From positions 1-64,000 of the forward strand of contig JBMONC010000072.1 of NCBI GenBank assembly GCA_049324875.1: a DNA stretch of 64,000 bases. Direction: 5' to 3'. Made by a program: the position numbers and the translations under genes. The notes under the pieces are model-generated. The model searched no databases, was not told the DNA's origin, and saw nothing but the letters and a program-made list of their open reading frames with translations. Positions within the stretch are counted from its first letter, which is position 1. Each line of letters opens with the position of its first letter. Shown here in pieces: positions 50,472-58,924 of the stretch. The DNA comes from JAWLHU01 sp049324875. GTDB lineage: Bacteria; Bacillota; Sulfobacillia; Symbiobacteriales; Symbiobacteriaceae.

Positions 50472-51503
50472 ATCGACCCCGTATCCCACGCAGTGATCGG
50501 CTCCGCAGTGGCGGCGCTGGCCCCGGCCGGGGCTCACCCGGCTGTGGTGTGGGGCGCCATCCTCGGTGCCGAGTCGCCCGACGTCGACTTCGTCATTCGT
50601 TACATCCGGGGCTCGGTGGGCTATCTGAAGAACCACCGGGGACCGACCCACGGGCTGGTGACCCTGCCAGTCCATGCCCTCCTGATCGCCGCCATCCTGA
50701 AGGCGGTCTGGCCCGCCGCCCCCTTCGGGCAGGTCTTCGGCTTCGCACTGCTGGGGGCGCTCTCCCACGTGCTCTTCGACTTCGGCAACGACTACGGAAC
50801 GCAGGGGTTCTGGCCCTTCTCCGCCAAGCGGATGGCGATGGACATCATCCCAATCATCGACCTTCGCCTGCTGGCCATCATCGGGGCGGGCTGGTTGCTG
50901 AATGCCTTGCTGGTGGTCAACCGGGGGCTGCTCTTCGCCGGGGTCTGGGCGGCACTGGCGGTCTACTTGGTGGCTCGCTACCTGCAGCACAGACGGGCCC
51001 ACGCGGTGGTAGCCGCCCGGTTTGATCTGGAGGGCGACTGTGGGGAGGCCGTCGGCTGCGGGGAGGGGTGGGAACATCAGCGGGTGACGATCCATCCCAC
51101 CCTGTTCTCCTGGAACGCCTGGCGCTATGTGATTCAGCAGCCGGGCGAGTTCTGGACCGGCCTGGTCTGGGTGCGGGAGGGGAGGGTGAGCGAGCCGGAG
51201 AAGGCGGTCAACACCTACGACCAGATCGTCCTGGCTTCGCTCAAGTCCAGTCTGGTCACGGCCTTTGCCGGCTGGGCACGGCGTCCCCGGGTGCAGGTCA
51301 CCCCGCAGGACGGCCTGTACGAGGTCCGCTGGAGCGACATGCGATACGAGGTGGATGGCTTCTCCCCCTTCACCGCCTACGCCTGGCTCGACCAGAGCCT
51401 GACCCTGGTGGATGAAGGGCTGAAGGGCAGGCAGCAGCAGGTGGTCGACCGGCAGATGGTCCGGCGCCGCCTGCGGCGAGAGATGGGGATTCTGGAAAGC
51501 TGA
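50472..51503 (+). CDS. YdjM-type membrane-bound metal-dependent hydrolase, apparent AUC start
   Basis: A protein of about 343 aa with a conserved DPVSHAVIGSAVAAL N-terminus, ILGAESPDVDF, KNHRGPTHGLVTLP and LLGALSHVLFDFGNDYGT motifs, which supply Asp and His ligands of the YdjM/YbcI class, plus four or so membrane helices; the C-terminal 150 residues are soluble and less conserved. The first canonical start in frame (GTG at 50493) would cut off the conserved IDPVSHA and lies 30 bases from AGGAGG. ATC at 50472 is 9 bases from it, so AUC initiation is proposed. It follows the YmfH-like gene by 13 bases. Confidence 0.75.
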   Translation: MDPVSHAVIGSAVAALAPAGAHPAVVWGAILGAESPDVDFVIRYIRGSVGYLKNHRGPTHGLVTLPVHALLIAAILKAVWPAAPFGQVFGFALLGALSHVLFDFGNDYGTQGFWPFSAKRMAMDIIPIIDLRLLAIIGAGWLLNALLVVNRGLLFAGVWAALAVYLVARYLQHRRAHAVVAARFDLEGDCGEAVGCGEGWEHQRVTIHPTLFSWNAWRYVIQQPGEFWTGLVWVREGRVSEPEKAVNTYDQIVLASLKSSLVTAFAGWARRPRVQVTPQDGLYEVRWSDMRYEVDGFSPFTAYAWLDQSLTLVDEGLKGRQQQVVDRQMVRRRLRREMGILES

Positions 51504-51642
51504 GCGGATTCACGGACGGGCAGGCACCCATCGGGTCGCCTGCCCATTTTGCATGGGGGCTGGGTCATGCCAAAAGGAGGAAAAATCCACGATATGGAGA
51601 AATTAGGGAGATAAGGTGGTTCGGAGGGGGGTGAGCCCGCAT

Positions 51643-52383
51643 ATGCTGGAAAGGGGAAAGGCCCTCGGCAAGTCGCTGCTGTACCTGGCGTGGCACCTTG
51701 GTTTCTGGCTGAACGGCATCCTGGCTGTCCTGATTATCCTGGAGCAAGAGTTGGGGGCCAAGACCTCCTACCTGCCGCGCTGGCTCTTTGCAACCTTCGC
51801 CGTCGCCGGTCTCCTTCACGGGTTCATCCAGTCCTTTGTCAGGCGATTCCTCTCCCGGGACCTGGCGCGCCAGTTCCTCGGGGTCTTCCTGGAGACCATG
51901 CTGCCCGGCATCCCACGGTCCGGGGATGAGGAGGCAGGTATCCGCGCCAACGTGATGACCCTGGCGGGGAATAGACTGAAAGCGGTCGCGTGGTGTAGAA
52001 TGGAAAATCAGAGAGAACGTGACTTGAAGTGGACGCTGCAGACCGGAAGCTGCGGGTTGGCCGCCCGCAACGGGATGACCGTCTTTGCTGATCTGGAACA
52101 GTACAAGGGCAAGGAGTACACGGCGATCCTCTACCCGGAGGATATGCAGCCCCGCTGGGGACTGACCGAAGAGCACTGGGCCTATGTACGGGACCTGGGC
52201 TCCATGGTCAGCATACCGCTCTTCGCCTCAGCCAGCAGTACCAAGGTGATCGGCGTCCTGAACATCGACGCTCGCGTCGGCCTGGAGAAGTGGCTGCCGA
52301 AGTCCCAGCAGGAGGAGTTCCTGGCCAGCTTGCAGCACCAGCGCGGCCTGCTGGCGTGGGCCCTCCAGCTCGGGGAGTACTAG
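51643..52383 (+). CDS. Membrane protein with C-terminal GAF-like domain (hypothetical)
   Basis: A 246-aa protein. Two N-terminal hydrophobic segments (SLLYLAWHLGFWLNGILAVLIIL and LFATFAVAGLLHGFIQSFV) precede a soluble part whose GSMVSIPLF...KVIGVLNIDAR pattern is that of a GAF small-molecule sensor. No output domain is seen. ATG at 51643 with GGAGGGGGGTG upstream is chosen; a GTG at 51616 would extend it by 9. It is followed directly by a small membrane gene, perhaps its partner. Assignment beyond GAF-like is not possible. Confidence 0.68.
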   Translation: MLERGKALGKSLLYLAWHLGFWLNGILAVLIILEQELGAKTSYLPRWLFATFAVAGLLHGFIQSFVRRFLSRDLARQFLGVFLETMLPGIPRSGDEEAGIRANVMTLAGNRLKAVAWCRMENQRERDLKWTLQTGSCGLAARNGMTVFADLEQYKGKEYTAILYPEDMQPRWGLTEEHWAYVRDLGSMVSIPLFASASSTKVIGVLNIDARVGLEKWLPKSQQEEFLASLQHQRGLLAWALQLGEY

Positions 52384-52398
52384 GGGGTGGTCGTAGTG

Positions 52399-52593
52399 GT
52401 GAAGACGGAGCGCATCGATGACGCCACCTACATGGTGACCGATCCGCGGTTTACCCATCAGCCCGAAGCTCAGTTCCCATCGGGGCGTAAGTTCCCCGAT
52501 CCGGAGCGGCTCCTGGGTCCCTTGGCGATCCTGGCGCTGGCGGAGATCGTGCTCGCCCTGCTCATAGCGGGAGCCTCTCGCCGTTCTCCCTGA
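52399..52593 (+). CDS. Small hypothetical membrane protein
   Basis: A 64-aa protein with an acidic N-terminus and one C-terminal helix (LLGPLAILALAEIVLALLIAG) ending in basic residues. GTG at 52399 is placed 8 bases after GGGGGTGG; in-frame GTG codons at 52387 and 52396 are alternatives. It begins 15 bases after the GAF-like gene. I recognise no family. Confidence 0.55.
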   Translation: MKTERIDDATYMVTDPRFTHQPEAQFPSGRKFPDPERLLGPLAILALAEIVLALLIAGASRRSP

Positions 52594-52616
52594 GGTTCGC
52601 CCCACACCGTTTGGCC

Positions 52617-52645
52617 AAAGCCAGAGGCCTCGCCCTGGCTTTTTA
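52617..52645 (+). terminator. Terminator after the GAF-like/small protein pair
   Basis: AGCCAG-aggcctcgcc-CTGGCT is a short stem flanked by AAA and followed by TTTTT. Confidence 0.7.
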
Positions 52646-52689
52646 GGTCATGGCCCGGTCTCCCGTAAGACCGACTCAGCATTTCACAC

Positions 52690-52738
52690 TAGTCTATAGC
52701 CTAGACTATTAGAGTCCGAAGGTTGGATATCAGTCTAC
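52690..52738. promoter_or_regulatory. Operator-like TAGTCTA/TAGACTA repeats upstream of the structured RNA
   Basis: TAGTCTA-tagcc-TAGACTA (52690-52708) is a perfect 7-base inverted repeat; a further AGTCTA lies at 52732. TTCACA (52683) and TATTAG (52707) could be a -35/-10 pair with 18-base spacing that the repeat overlaps. The hexamer TAGACT also forms the operators before the TetR gene at the window end, so shared control is possible but unproven. Confidence 0.4.
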
Positions 52739-52762
52739 CGTGGCTTTCGAGTATGCTGTAAC

Positions 52763-53016
52763 CGTAGGCGATCACTTGGGCCGGCTGAAGCCGACGCCCG
52801 ACAGCCTGATCCCCCAATCGGGCTGTCACCTACGCAGCAACTGACGAGCCTCCTTCCTCCCACAGGAGCGCTCGGTCGGTCCAGTGGTCACCCACCGCTC
52901 ACCCTCCTTTGTTCCGGTCCTCAGCTTGCCCCCACAGGTTGAGGACAGCCCTCCCCTTTGCCGTAGCCAGCGTCCTCCCCCCACAGGACGCTGGCTCCCC
53001 TTTTGTGGGGGTTTTT
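52763..53016 (+). ncRNA. Putative structured RNA with repeated C-rich hairpin loops
   Basis: About 254 bases that fold as consecutive stems. CGTAGG/CCTACG (52763-52768, 52829-52834) closes a junction holding GGGC-CGGC-TGAA-GCCG-ac-GCCC and an 11-base-pair hairpin with loop CCCCCA (52800-52827). Then come CTGACGAGC/CTCCT with loop TCCTCCCAC (52841-52879), GTCCTCA/TGAGGAC with loop including CCCCCACA (52917-52946) and a perfect 12-base-pair stem with loop CCCCCCAC (52965-52996). CCCC-ttttgt-GGGG plus T run ends it. The last three hairpins all contain CCCACAGG. There is no long coding frame, and hutH has its own promoter downstream, which favours an independent small RNA. The C-run loops recall actinobacterial 6C RNA, but the arrangement differs. 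Confidence 0.65.
52997..53016 (+). terminator. Terminator of the C-rich-loop RNA
   Basis: CCCC-ttttgt-GGGG followed by gTTTTT, stacked directly on the preceding 12-base-pair hairpin. The TGTGGGGG strand (53004-53011) is also complementary to the CCCCCACA loop sequences, so alternative pairing is possible. Confidence 0.7.
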
Positions 53017-53054
53017 CCTGTTCTTTTGCTACGCTAAAGCGGCAGTATGGTCGT

Positions 53055-53084
53055 TTGCTTCCCGCCTCGGCGGCTTCCTATAAT
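53055..53084 (+). promoter_or_regulatory. Sigma-A promoter of hutH
   Basis: TTGCTT (53055-53060) and TATAAT (53079-53084) with an 18-base spacer; start predicted near 53091, 25 bases before the TTG start codon. It lies after the upstream terminator, so hutH does not depend on the RNA's promoter. Confidence 0.75.
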
Positions 53085-53115
53085 GGAAGCAGGCTGATGC
53101 GGGAGGTTTTGCGTC

Positions 53116-54639
53116 TTGGACGTGATCGAACTCGGCGGACACCTGGCACTCTCGGATGTAGTAGCGGTGGCTCGCCACGGCGCCCCGGTCGCACTGGGGG
53201 CGGAAGCCCGTGACCAGGTAAAGCGGGCGCGCGCCATGGTAGAGGAACTGCTGGCGGCCCGCCGGCCGGTCTATGGCATCACCACCGGCTTTGGCAAGTT
53301 CAGCGATGTGATTATCTCCCCTGATGAGACGGCAGCGCTCCAGCGCAACCTGATCATGAGCCACGCCTGCGGTGTGGGCGACCCGCTGGACCTGGAGGCG
53401 ACCCGGGCGATGATGCTCCTGCGCGCCCAGGCGCTTTCGAAAGGCCACTCCGGCATTACGCCGGAGACGCTGGAACTGCTGGTGGCCATGCTGAACGCCG
53501 GCGTCACCCCCGTGGTCCCGGAGCAGGGCTCCCTGGGGGCCTCCGGTGACCTGGCTCCCCTCGCGCATATGTGCCTCCCCCTGATCGGCATGGGTGAGGC
53601 CTTTTTCCGCGGCCAGCGGATGAGCGGCCACGAGGCGCTCCAGCGGGCCGGCCTGAAGCCGGTCACCCTATCCGCGAAGGAGGGGCTGGCGCTGATCAAC
53701 GGCACCCAGGCGATGTCCGGCATCGGCGCTGTGGTGCTGCACGACGCCCTGAACCTCCTGAAGGTGGCCGACATCGCGGCGGCGCTGAGCGCGGAGGCCC
53801 TGGGGGCCATTCCGGCGGCCTGGGACCACCGGATCCAGGCGCTGCGCCTCCACCCGGGACAGGCCGAGAGCGCCGGCAACCTGCGCAGGCTGGTTCAGGG
53901 GTCTGGGCTGACCACGGAGCCCGGCGAGGTCCGGACCCAGGATCCCTACACGCTGCGTTGCATCCCGCAGGTCCACGGCGCCAGCCGGACGGCGATCGCC
54001 CACGTGGCTCAGGTGCTGGGCTGGGAGCTGAACGCCGTCACCGACAACCCGCTCCTCTTCCCGGAGGATGGGGATGTGATCTCGGGCGGAAACTTCCACG
54101 GGCAGCCGGTGGCGCTGGCGATGGACTACCTGGGCATCGCCCTGGCGGAGCTGGCCAACATCGCCGAGCGGCGGATCGAGCGGCTGGTCAACCCCCAGCT
54201 CTCGGGCCTTCCCGCCTTCCTGATCAACCAGGGCGGCCTGCACTCGGGCCTGATGATCCCGCAGTACACGGCCGCCTCGCTGGTCAGCGAGAACAAGGTC
54301 TGGGCGCACCCGGCCAGCGTCGATTCGATCCCCTCATCGGCCAACCAGGAGGACCACGTCTCCATGGGGACGACCGCTGCCCGCAAGGCTCGGAAGATCC
54401 TGGCCAACGTGGAGCGGGTGCTGGCGATTGAGCTGCTCTGCGCGGCACAGGCGATCGAGTTCGTCGATTCGCGGGGGTTGGCCCCCGGTACCCGGGCTGC
54501 CTACAAGGCGGTGCGGGAGCGGGTCGCCCCCCTGGAGGAGGACCGGGTCCTGGCCCCCGACATGGAGGAGCTGGCCCGTCTGGTCCGGAGCGGCGATCTG
54601 GTGACGGCAGTGGAGGCAGCGGTGGGCGAGCTGGCCTGA
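53116..54639 (+). CDS. hutH: Histidine ammonia-lyase
   Basis: A 507-aa enzyme converting histidine to urocanate and ammonia. The MIO cofactor forms from Ala142-Ser143-Gly144 in GSLGASGDLAPLAH, at the same numbering as in well-studied histidases. VYGITTGFGKFSDV, the Asn of the INGTQAM motif, QDPYTLRCIPQVHGA and SANQEDHVSMGTTAARK are all present. The start is a TTG with GGAGG 9 bases upstream. It is separated from hutU by a convergent unknown gene, so hut genes are in at least two transcription units. Confidence 0.97.
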   Translation: MDVIELGGHLALSDVVAVARHGAPVALGAEARDQVKRARAMVEELLAARRPVYGITTGFGKFSDVIISPDETAALQRNLIMSHACGVGDPLDLEATRAMMLLRAQALSKGHSGITPETLELLVAMLNAGVTPVVPEQGSLGASGDLAPLAHMCLPLIGMGEAFFRGQRMSGHEALQRAGLKPVTLSAKEGLALINGTQAMSGIGAVVLHDALNLLKVADIAAALSAEALGAIPAAWDHRIQALRLHPGQAESAGNLRRLVQGSGLTTEPGEVRTQDPYTLRCIPQVHGASRTAIAHVAQVLGWELNAVTDNPLLFPEDGDVISGGNFHGQPVALAMDYLGIALAELANIAERRIERLVNPQLSGLPAFLINQGGLHSGLMIPQYTAASLVSENKVWAHPASVDSIPSSANQEDHVSMGTTAARKARKILANVERVLAIELLCAAQAIEFVDSRGLAPGTRAAYKAVRERVAPLEEDRVLAPDMEELARLVRSGDLVTAVEAAVGELA

Positions 54640-54658
54640 CGGGCGCCCGCCCACGCGC

Positions 54659-54688
54659 AAAGGGGCCGGGCGAAGGCCCAGCCCCTTT
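54659..54688. terminator. Bidirectional terminator between hutH and the unknown gene
   Basis: AAAGGGGC pairs with GCCCCTTT, with GGGC/GCCC inside; T/A flanks on both sides suit use by both convergent genes. Confidence 0.75.
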
Positions 54689-55427
54689 AGGGGTAGAAGA
54701 GCTGCAGTCCGATCAGGCGGTCGCCGGGGTAGACCCCGCCGTTCCCGACCCCCTCCAGGGTGAGGTGAACCCCATCCGGCTGAAAGGCCTCGACCGTGGC
54801 CAGCACCATGTCGCCGCCGTTCAGCCGGACCGGCAGGCGCTCCTTCAGCCGCAGGGGGCCGAACACCGGCCGCGCCACCACAGGGACCGGCTCCCAGGGG
54901 ACCGGCTCGCTCAGCACCGCCTTCACCTGAAGCTCCAGCGGCCGCTTTGTCACACCGTGCTGCTCCTGGAACAGGGTCTGAATCGCCGGAAAGGCGGCGG
55001 CGCCCTCCCTTACCAGTCGCTCCGCCAGCCGGGTCAGCATCTGCGCCGTGGAGCGCAGGCCCTCTACATACCGCTGCTGCCAGTCCGGGCGCTGCATCGG
55101 ACGCCACTCAGCAGCCAGCACCTGCCGGGCAAACTGGGTGACCTCCCGGGCATAGACCACCAGAGGAACCCGGACCTCCTCCGGCCCCTTCGTGGGGAAG
55201 GTGAAGTCGCTCAGCACGACCTCATCGCCCCGGTGGATCACGGAGAAGTCATAGGGTCCGCCGGGCAGGGCGCGGCCGTGAAAGAACAGGGCAGACTGAT
55301 GCTCAGGGTCTACATGATGGTTTTCAAAGACGGTCCGGAGCAGTGCCACCGTCGACTGCAGCAGGCGCAGGTCCTCATCTTCAGCGGTTTGCAGCAGGTA
55401 GGTGCCGAGTCGCAGGGTGAGTGGCAT
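54687..55427 (-). CDS. Hypothetical protein between hutH and hutU
   Basis: A 246-aa soluble protein that I do not recognise. It starts MPLTLRLGTYLLQTAEDEDLRLLQSTVALLRTVFENHHVDPEHQSALFFHGRALPGGPYDFSVIHRG, with a middle helical part and a C-terminal beta-rich segment (LNGGDMVLATVEAFQPDGVHLTLEGVG). There is no signal peptide or membrane helix. ATG at 55427 is preferred (GGATGTGG upstream). It diverges from hutU, sharing a 149-base promoter region, so it might be regulated with the hut genes. Confidence 0.65.
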   Translation of the reverse strand: MPLTLRLGTYLLQTAEDEDLRLLQSTVALLRTVFENHHVDPEHQSALFFHGRALPGGPYDFSVIHRGDEVVLSDFTFPTKGPEEVRVPLVVYAREVTQFARQVLAAEWRPMQRPDWQQRYVEGLRSTAQMLTRLAERLVREGAAAFPAIQTLFQEQHGVTKRPLELQVKAVLSEPVPWEPVPVVARPVFGPLRLKERLPVRLNGGDMVLATVEAFQPDGVHLTLEGVGNGGVYPGDRLIGLQLFYP

Positions 55428-55576
55428 GGGGACCACATCCTTTCCATGCAGACTGCTCTGCACAACTGTGACAGGCGCCGGGGAGGCATGTGCTGAAAGA
55501 TTAACGTTAGTGTGGCGGATTTCCTGCTCTACATTGTGACGTTCCCTTAACAATTTCGTACCGGGGGGTTATCTCA

Positions 55577-57226
55577 ATGTCTCGTCTGGTGCGCGCCCCA
55601 CGTGGAACCGAGCTCTCCTGCAAGGGCTGGCAGCAAGAGGCGGCCCTGCGGATGCTCATGAACAACCTGGACCCCGAGGTGGCAGAGCGCCCCGAGGATC
55701 TGGTGGTCTACGGCGGTCGGGGAAAGGCAGCCCGCTCCTGGGAGGCCTTCGACGCCATCGTCAAGGCGCTCCGGAACCTGGAGAACGATGAGACCCTGCT
55801 GGTCCAGTCGGGCAAGCCGGTGGCGGTCTTCCGGACCCACCCGCTCAGCCCCCGGGTCCTGATTGCCAACTCGAACCTGGTGCCCCACTGGGGAACCTGG
55901 GAGCACTTCTGGGAGCTGGAGAAGAAGGGGCTGATCATGTACGGTCAGATGACCGCCGGCTCCTGGATCTACATCGGCACACAGGGAATCTTGCAGGGGA
56001 CCTACGAGACCTTTGCCGAGGCGGCCCGCCAGAAGTTCGGCGGCACGCTGAAGGGCCGGCTCACCCTCACGGCGGGCCTGGGCGGCATGGGCGGCGCCCA
56101 GCCCCTGGCGGTCACCATGAACGAGGGCGTCGCCATCGTGGTGGAGGTGGATGAGTCCCGCATCCAGCGCCGGCTGGAGCACCGCTACCTGGACCGGATG
56201 GCCCGCACCCTGGACGAGGCGCTGGCCATGGCGAAGGAGGCCGTCTCCCGGGGCGAGCCGCTCTCCATTGGCCTGCTGGGCAACGCAGCGGAGATCTTCC
56301 CCGAATTCGTACGCCGGGGCATCGTGCCCGATGCCGTGACCGACCAGACCTCTGCCCACGACCCGCTCAACGGCTATGTGCCGGCGGGCCTCACCCTCGA
56401 GGCGGCTGCCGAACTCCGCCGGACCAACCCCGAGGAGTACATCCGCCGCGCAAGGGAGTCGATGGTCACCCATGTGCAGGCGATGCTCGACCTGCAGAAG
56501 ATGGGCGCCGTCGTCTTCGATTACGGCAACAATATCCGACAGGTGGCCTACGAGCAGGGGCTGCAGAACGCCTTCGACTTCCCCGGCTTCGTGCCCGCCT
56601 TTATCCGCCCGCTCTTCTGCGAGGGGAAGGGGCCCTTCCGCTGGGCGGCGCTGAGCGGCGACCCCGAGGACATCTACAAGACCGACCGGGCGATCATGGA
56701 GCTCTTCCCGGAGGACAAGGCGCTTCACCGCTGGCTGACCATGGCGCAGAAGAAGGTCCACTTCCAGGGGCTCCCGGCCCGCATCTGCTGGCTGGGCTAC
56801 GGGGAGCGGGTGAAGGCAGGCCTCAAGTTCAACGAGATGGTGGCCACGGGTGAGCTGAAGGCGCCGATCGTGATCGGCCGGGACCACCTGGACGCCGGCT
56901 CGGTCGCCTCCCCCAACCGGGAGACCGAGGGGATGAAGGACGGCTCCGACGCCATCGCCGACTGGCCGCTGCTCAACGCCCTGGTCAACACGGCGGCGGG
57001 GGCCACCTGGGTCTCGATCCACCACGGCGGCGGCGTGGGCATCGGCTACAGCCAGCACGCCGGCATGGTGGTGGTGGCCGACGGCACCGAGGACGCACGC
57101 CTCCGGCTGGAGCGGGTGTTGACCACCGACCCGGGGATGGGCGTCGCCCGCCACGTGGATGCCGGCTACGACCGGGCGATCCAGGTGGCGAGGGAGCGGG
57201 GCGTCCGGATCCCGATGATGGAGTAG
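55577..57226 (+). CDS. hutU: Urocanate hydratase (urocanase)
   Basis: A 549-aa NAD+-dependent enzyme converting urocanate to imidazolone propionate. LVVYGGRGKAARSWEAFDAIV, TAGSWIYIGTQGILQGTYETF, LTAGLGGMGGAQPLAVTMN (NAD binding), DQTSAHDPLNGYVP, the catalytic-region Cys in ARICWLGYGER and SIHHGGGVGIGYSQHAGMV are characteristic. GGGGGGT precedes the ATG. It leads the hutU-methyltransferase-ftcD-hutI-fchA operon. Confidence 0.98.
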   Translation: MSRLVRAPRGTELSCKGWQQEAALRMLMNNLDPEVAERPEDLVVYGGRGKAARSWEAFDAIVKALRNLENDETLLVQSGKPVAVFRTHPLSPRVLIANSNLVPHWGTWEHFWELEKKGLIMYGQMTAGSWIYIGTQGILQGTYETFAEAARQKFGGTLKGRLTLTAGLGGMGGAQPLAVTMNEGVAIVVEVDESRIQRRLEHRYLDRMARTLDEALAMAKEAVSRGEPLSIGLLGNAAEIFPEFVRRGIVPDAVTDQTSAHDPLNGYVPAGLTLEAAAELRRTNPEEYIRRARESMVTHVQAMLDLQKMGAVVFDYGNNIRQVAYEQGLQNAFDFPGFVPAFIRPLFCEGKGPFRWAALSGDPEDIYKTDRAIMELFPEDKALHRWLTMAQKKVHFQGLPARICWLGYGERVKAGLKFNEMVATGELKAPIVIGRDHLDAGSVASPNRETEGMKDGSDAIADWPLLNALVNTAAGATWVSIHHGGGVGIGYSQHAGMVVVADGTEDARLRLERVLTTDPGMGVARHVDAGYDRAIQVARERGVRIPMME

Positions 57227-57232
57227 CCGGCC

Positions 57233-58015
57233 ATGCCCTCCTACAACTTCGACCGGGTCTCCGACCAGTACGATCAGACGCGGGGGCTGCCGCCGGGCCT
57301 GCCGGAGCGGATCGCCCGGTGGGTGCTCTCCCGCCTGCCGAAGGATCCCGCCATCACCGAGCTGGGGGTGGGGACGGGGCGGATCGCCGTGCCGTTCATC
57401 CAGGCGGGGGTCCGCTACACCGGTTTCGATATCTCCGAGCAGATGCTGGAACGGCTGCGGGCCAAGCTGCAGGGGGAAATGCAGCGGTCGCAGATCATGC
57501 TGCACGATATCACCCAGCCCTTGCCCCTGCCCGATCGGAGTCAGGATGCGGTCATCGCCGTCCACATCCTCCACCTGGTCGACTCGACCAAAGCGCTGGA
57601 GCAGGTGCGGCGGGTGCTGAAGCCGGGCGGCGCCCTGGTCTGGGGCTATGAGGCGGGGGAGGAGCAGAACGCCCACAAGATGCTGCGGGACCGCTTCCAC
57701 GCCGAGGCGGTGGCGCTGGGGTACCACGGGCGTGATTACCACGCTCAAATCGGGCGGGAGCTCCTTGCCCGGTGGGGCGCTGCGGCAACCCAGCACGTGA
57801 TCGCCACCTGGAGCGAGGAGGAGTCGCTGCAGGCGCACATCGACCGGCTGAGGGCCAAGGTCTTCTCCTTCACCTGGGGGATGACCGACCAGCAGCTTCA
57901 CGAGGCCGCCGAGAGGGTGACCGCCTGGGCTGAAGAGACCTTTGGCGACCTGAGCCTGCCCCGCATTTCCGAGCGCCGTTTTGTCATAGACTGGTATGTG
58001 CTAGGAGGAACCTAA
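57233..58015 (+). CDS. Class I SAM-dependent methyltransferase within the hut operon
   Basis: A 260-aa methyltransferase of the UbiE/COQ5-like class 11 group. The SAM motif I is ITELGVGTGRIAVPFI; motif II-like YTGFDISEQMLERLRAKL and the post-motif VIAVHILHLVDSTKALEQVRRVLKPGGALVWGYEAG follow. The acceptor cannot be told from sequence. It lies 6 bases after hutU and its end overlaps the ribosome-binding site of ftcD, so it is firmly part of the operon, which is an uncommon insertion for histidine degradation. Confidence 0.85.
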   Translation: MPSYNFDRVSDQYDQTRGLPPGLPERIARWVLSRLPKDPAITELGVGTGRIAVPFIQAGVRYTGFDISEQMLERLRAKLQGEMQRSQIMLHDITQPLPLPDRSQDAVIAVHILHLVDSTKALEQVRRVLKPGGALVWGYEAGEEQNAHKMLRDRFHAEAVALGYHGRDYHAQIGRELLARWGAAATQHVIATWSEEESLQAHIDRLRAKVFSFTWGMTDQQLHEAAERVTAWAEETFGDLSLPRISERRFVIDWYVLGGT

Positions 58016-58019
58016 CGGT

Positions 58020-58919
58020 ATGGACCAGAATGCCATCATCGAGTGCGTCCCGAACTTCAGTGAGGGCCGCCGGCCGGAAGTGATCGAAGCGATCGCCGGG
58101 GCCATCGCCGCCCAGGGGGTCAAGCTGCTCTCCGTCTCCGCCGATGCCGACCACAACCGGACCGTCGTCACCTTCGTGGGAAACCCCGAACAGGTGGTCC
58201 GGGCGGCGATCCGCGGGGTGGAGGTGGCCGCCAGGCTGATCGACCTGACCCAGCACCAGGGCAACCACCCCCGGATGGGGGCGACCGATGTGATCCCCTT
58301 CATCCCCATCTCGGGGTGTGACATGAAGGACTGCGTCGCCCTGGCCAGGCAGGTGGGCGAGGCGCTGGGCCAGATGGGCATCCCCGTCTTCCTCTACGAG
58401 GAGGCCGCCACCCGGCCCGACCGCAAGAACCTGGCGGATGTGCGCCGCGGCGAGTTCGAGGGGCTGCGGGAGAAGATCGGGAAGGACCCCGACAAGACGC
58501 CGGACTTCGGGCCCAACGCCATCCACCCCACCGCCGGCTGCACCGCCGTGGGCGCCCGGATGCCGCTGATCGCCTACAACATCAACCTGGGCACCAGCGA
58601 CCTGGAGATCGCCAAGAAGATCGCCAAGGCGGTCCGGGGCTCCTCCGGCGGGCTGGTGGGCTGCAAGGCGCTGGGGATCCCCCTGGCCGAGCGGAACCAG
58701 GTCCAGGTCTCGATGAACATGGTCAACTACAAGGACACCCCGCTCCACCGGGCCTTTGAGCTGGTCCGGATCGAGGCGGAGCGCTACGGCGTGCCGGTGG
58801 TGGGCTCGGAGATCGTGGGGCTCGTCCCGATGGACGCCCTGGTGGGTGTCGCCCGTCACTACCTGCGTTTGGAGGGCTTCAAATCGGATCAGGTGCTCGA
58901 AAAGCGACTCATGGAGTGA
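58020..58919 (+). CDS. ftcD: Glutamate formimidoyltransferase
   Basis: A 299-aa single-domain enzyme transferring the formimino group from formiminoglutamate to tetrahydrofolate. IIECVPNFSEGRRPEVIEAI, SADADHNRTVVTFVG (catalytic His region), HQGNHPRMGATDVIPFIP, GPNAIHPTAGCTAVGARMPLIAYNINLGT and VSMNMVNYKDTPLHRAFE are classic FTCD N-domain motifs. The cyclodeaminase activity is encoded separately by fchA three genes on. AGGAGG lies 10 bases before the ATG, inside the methyltransferase gene. Confidence 0.96.
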   Translation: MDQNAIIECVPNFSEGRRPEVIEAIAGAIAAQGVKLLSVSADADHNRTVVTFVGNPEQVVRAAIRGVEVAARLIDLTQHQGNHPRMGATDVIPFIPISGCDMKDCVALARQVGEALGQMGIPVFLYEEAATRPDRKNLADVRRGEFEGLREKIGKDPDKTPDFGPNAIHPTAGCTAVGARMPLIAYNINLGTSDLEIAKKIAKAVRGSSGGLVGCKALGIPLAERNQVQVSMNMVNYKDTPLHRAFELVRIEAERYGVPVVGSEIVGLVPMDALVGVARHYLRLEGFKSDQVLEKRLME

Positions 58920-58924
58920 TGTCC

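Noticed and set aside
52841..52996. Three similar C-rich hairpins as a short CRISPR array
   Set aside because: The repeated part is only about 8-9 bases, each copy lies in its own different stem, spacing is uneven and there are no cas genes.
52594..53115. HutP-type antitermination leader for hutH
   Set aside because: A complete promoter lies between the terminator and hutH, and no regular NAG triplet array was seen; an independent RNA explains the layout better.
55534..55553. Rex box in the hutU upstream region (TTGTGA...TAACAA)
   Set aside because: The arms are 8 rather than 6 bases apart and the right arm has mismatches; hutU is also not a typical Rex target.
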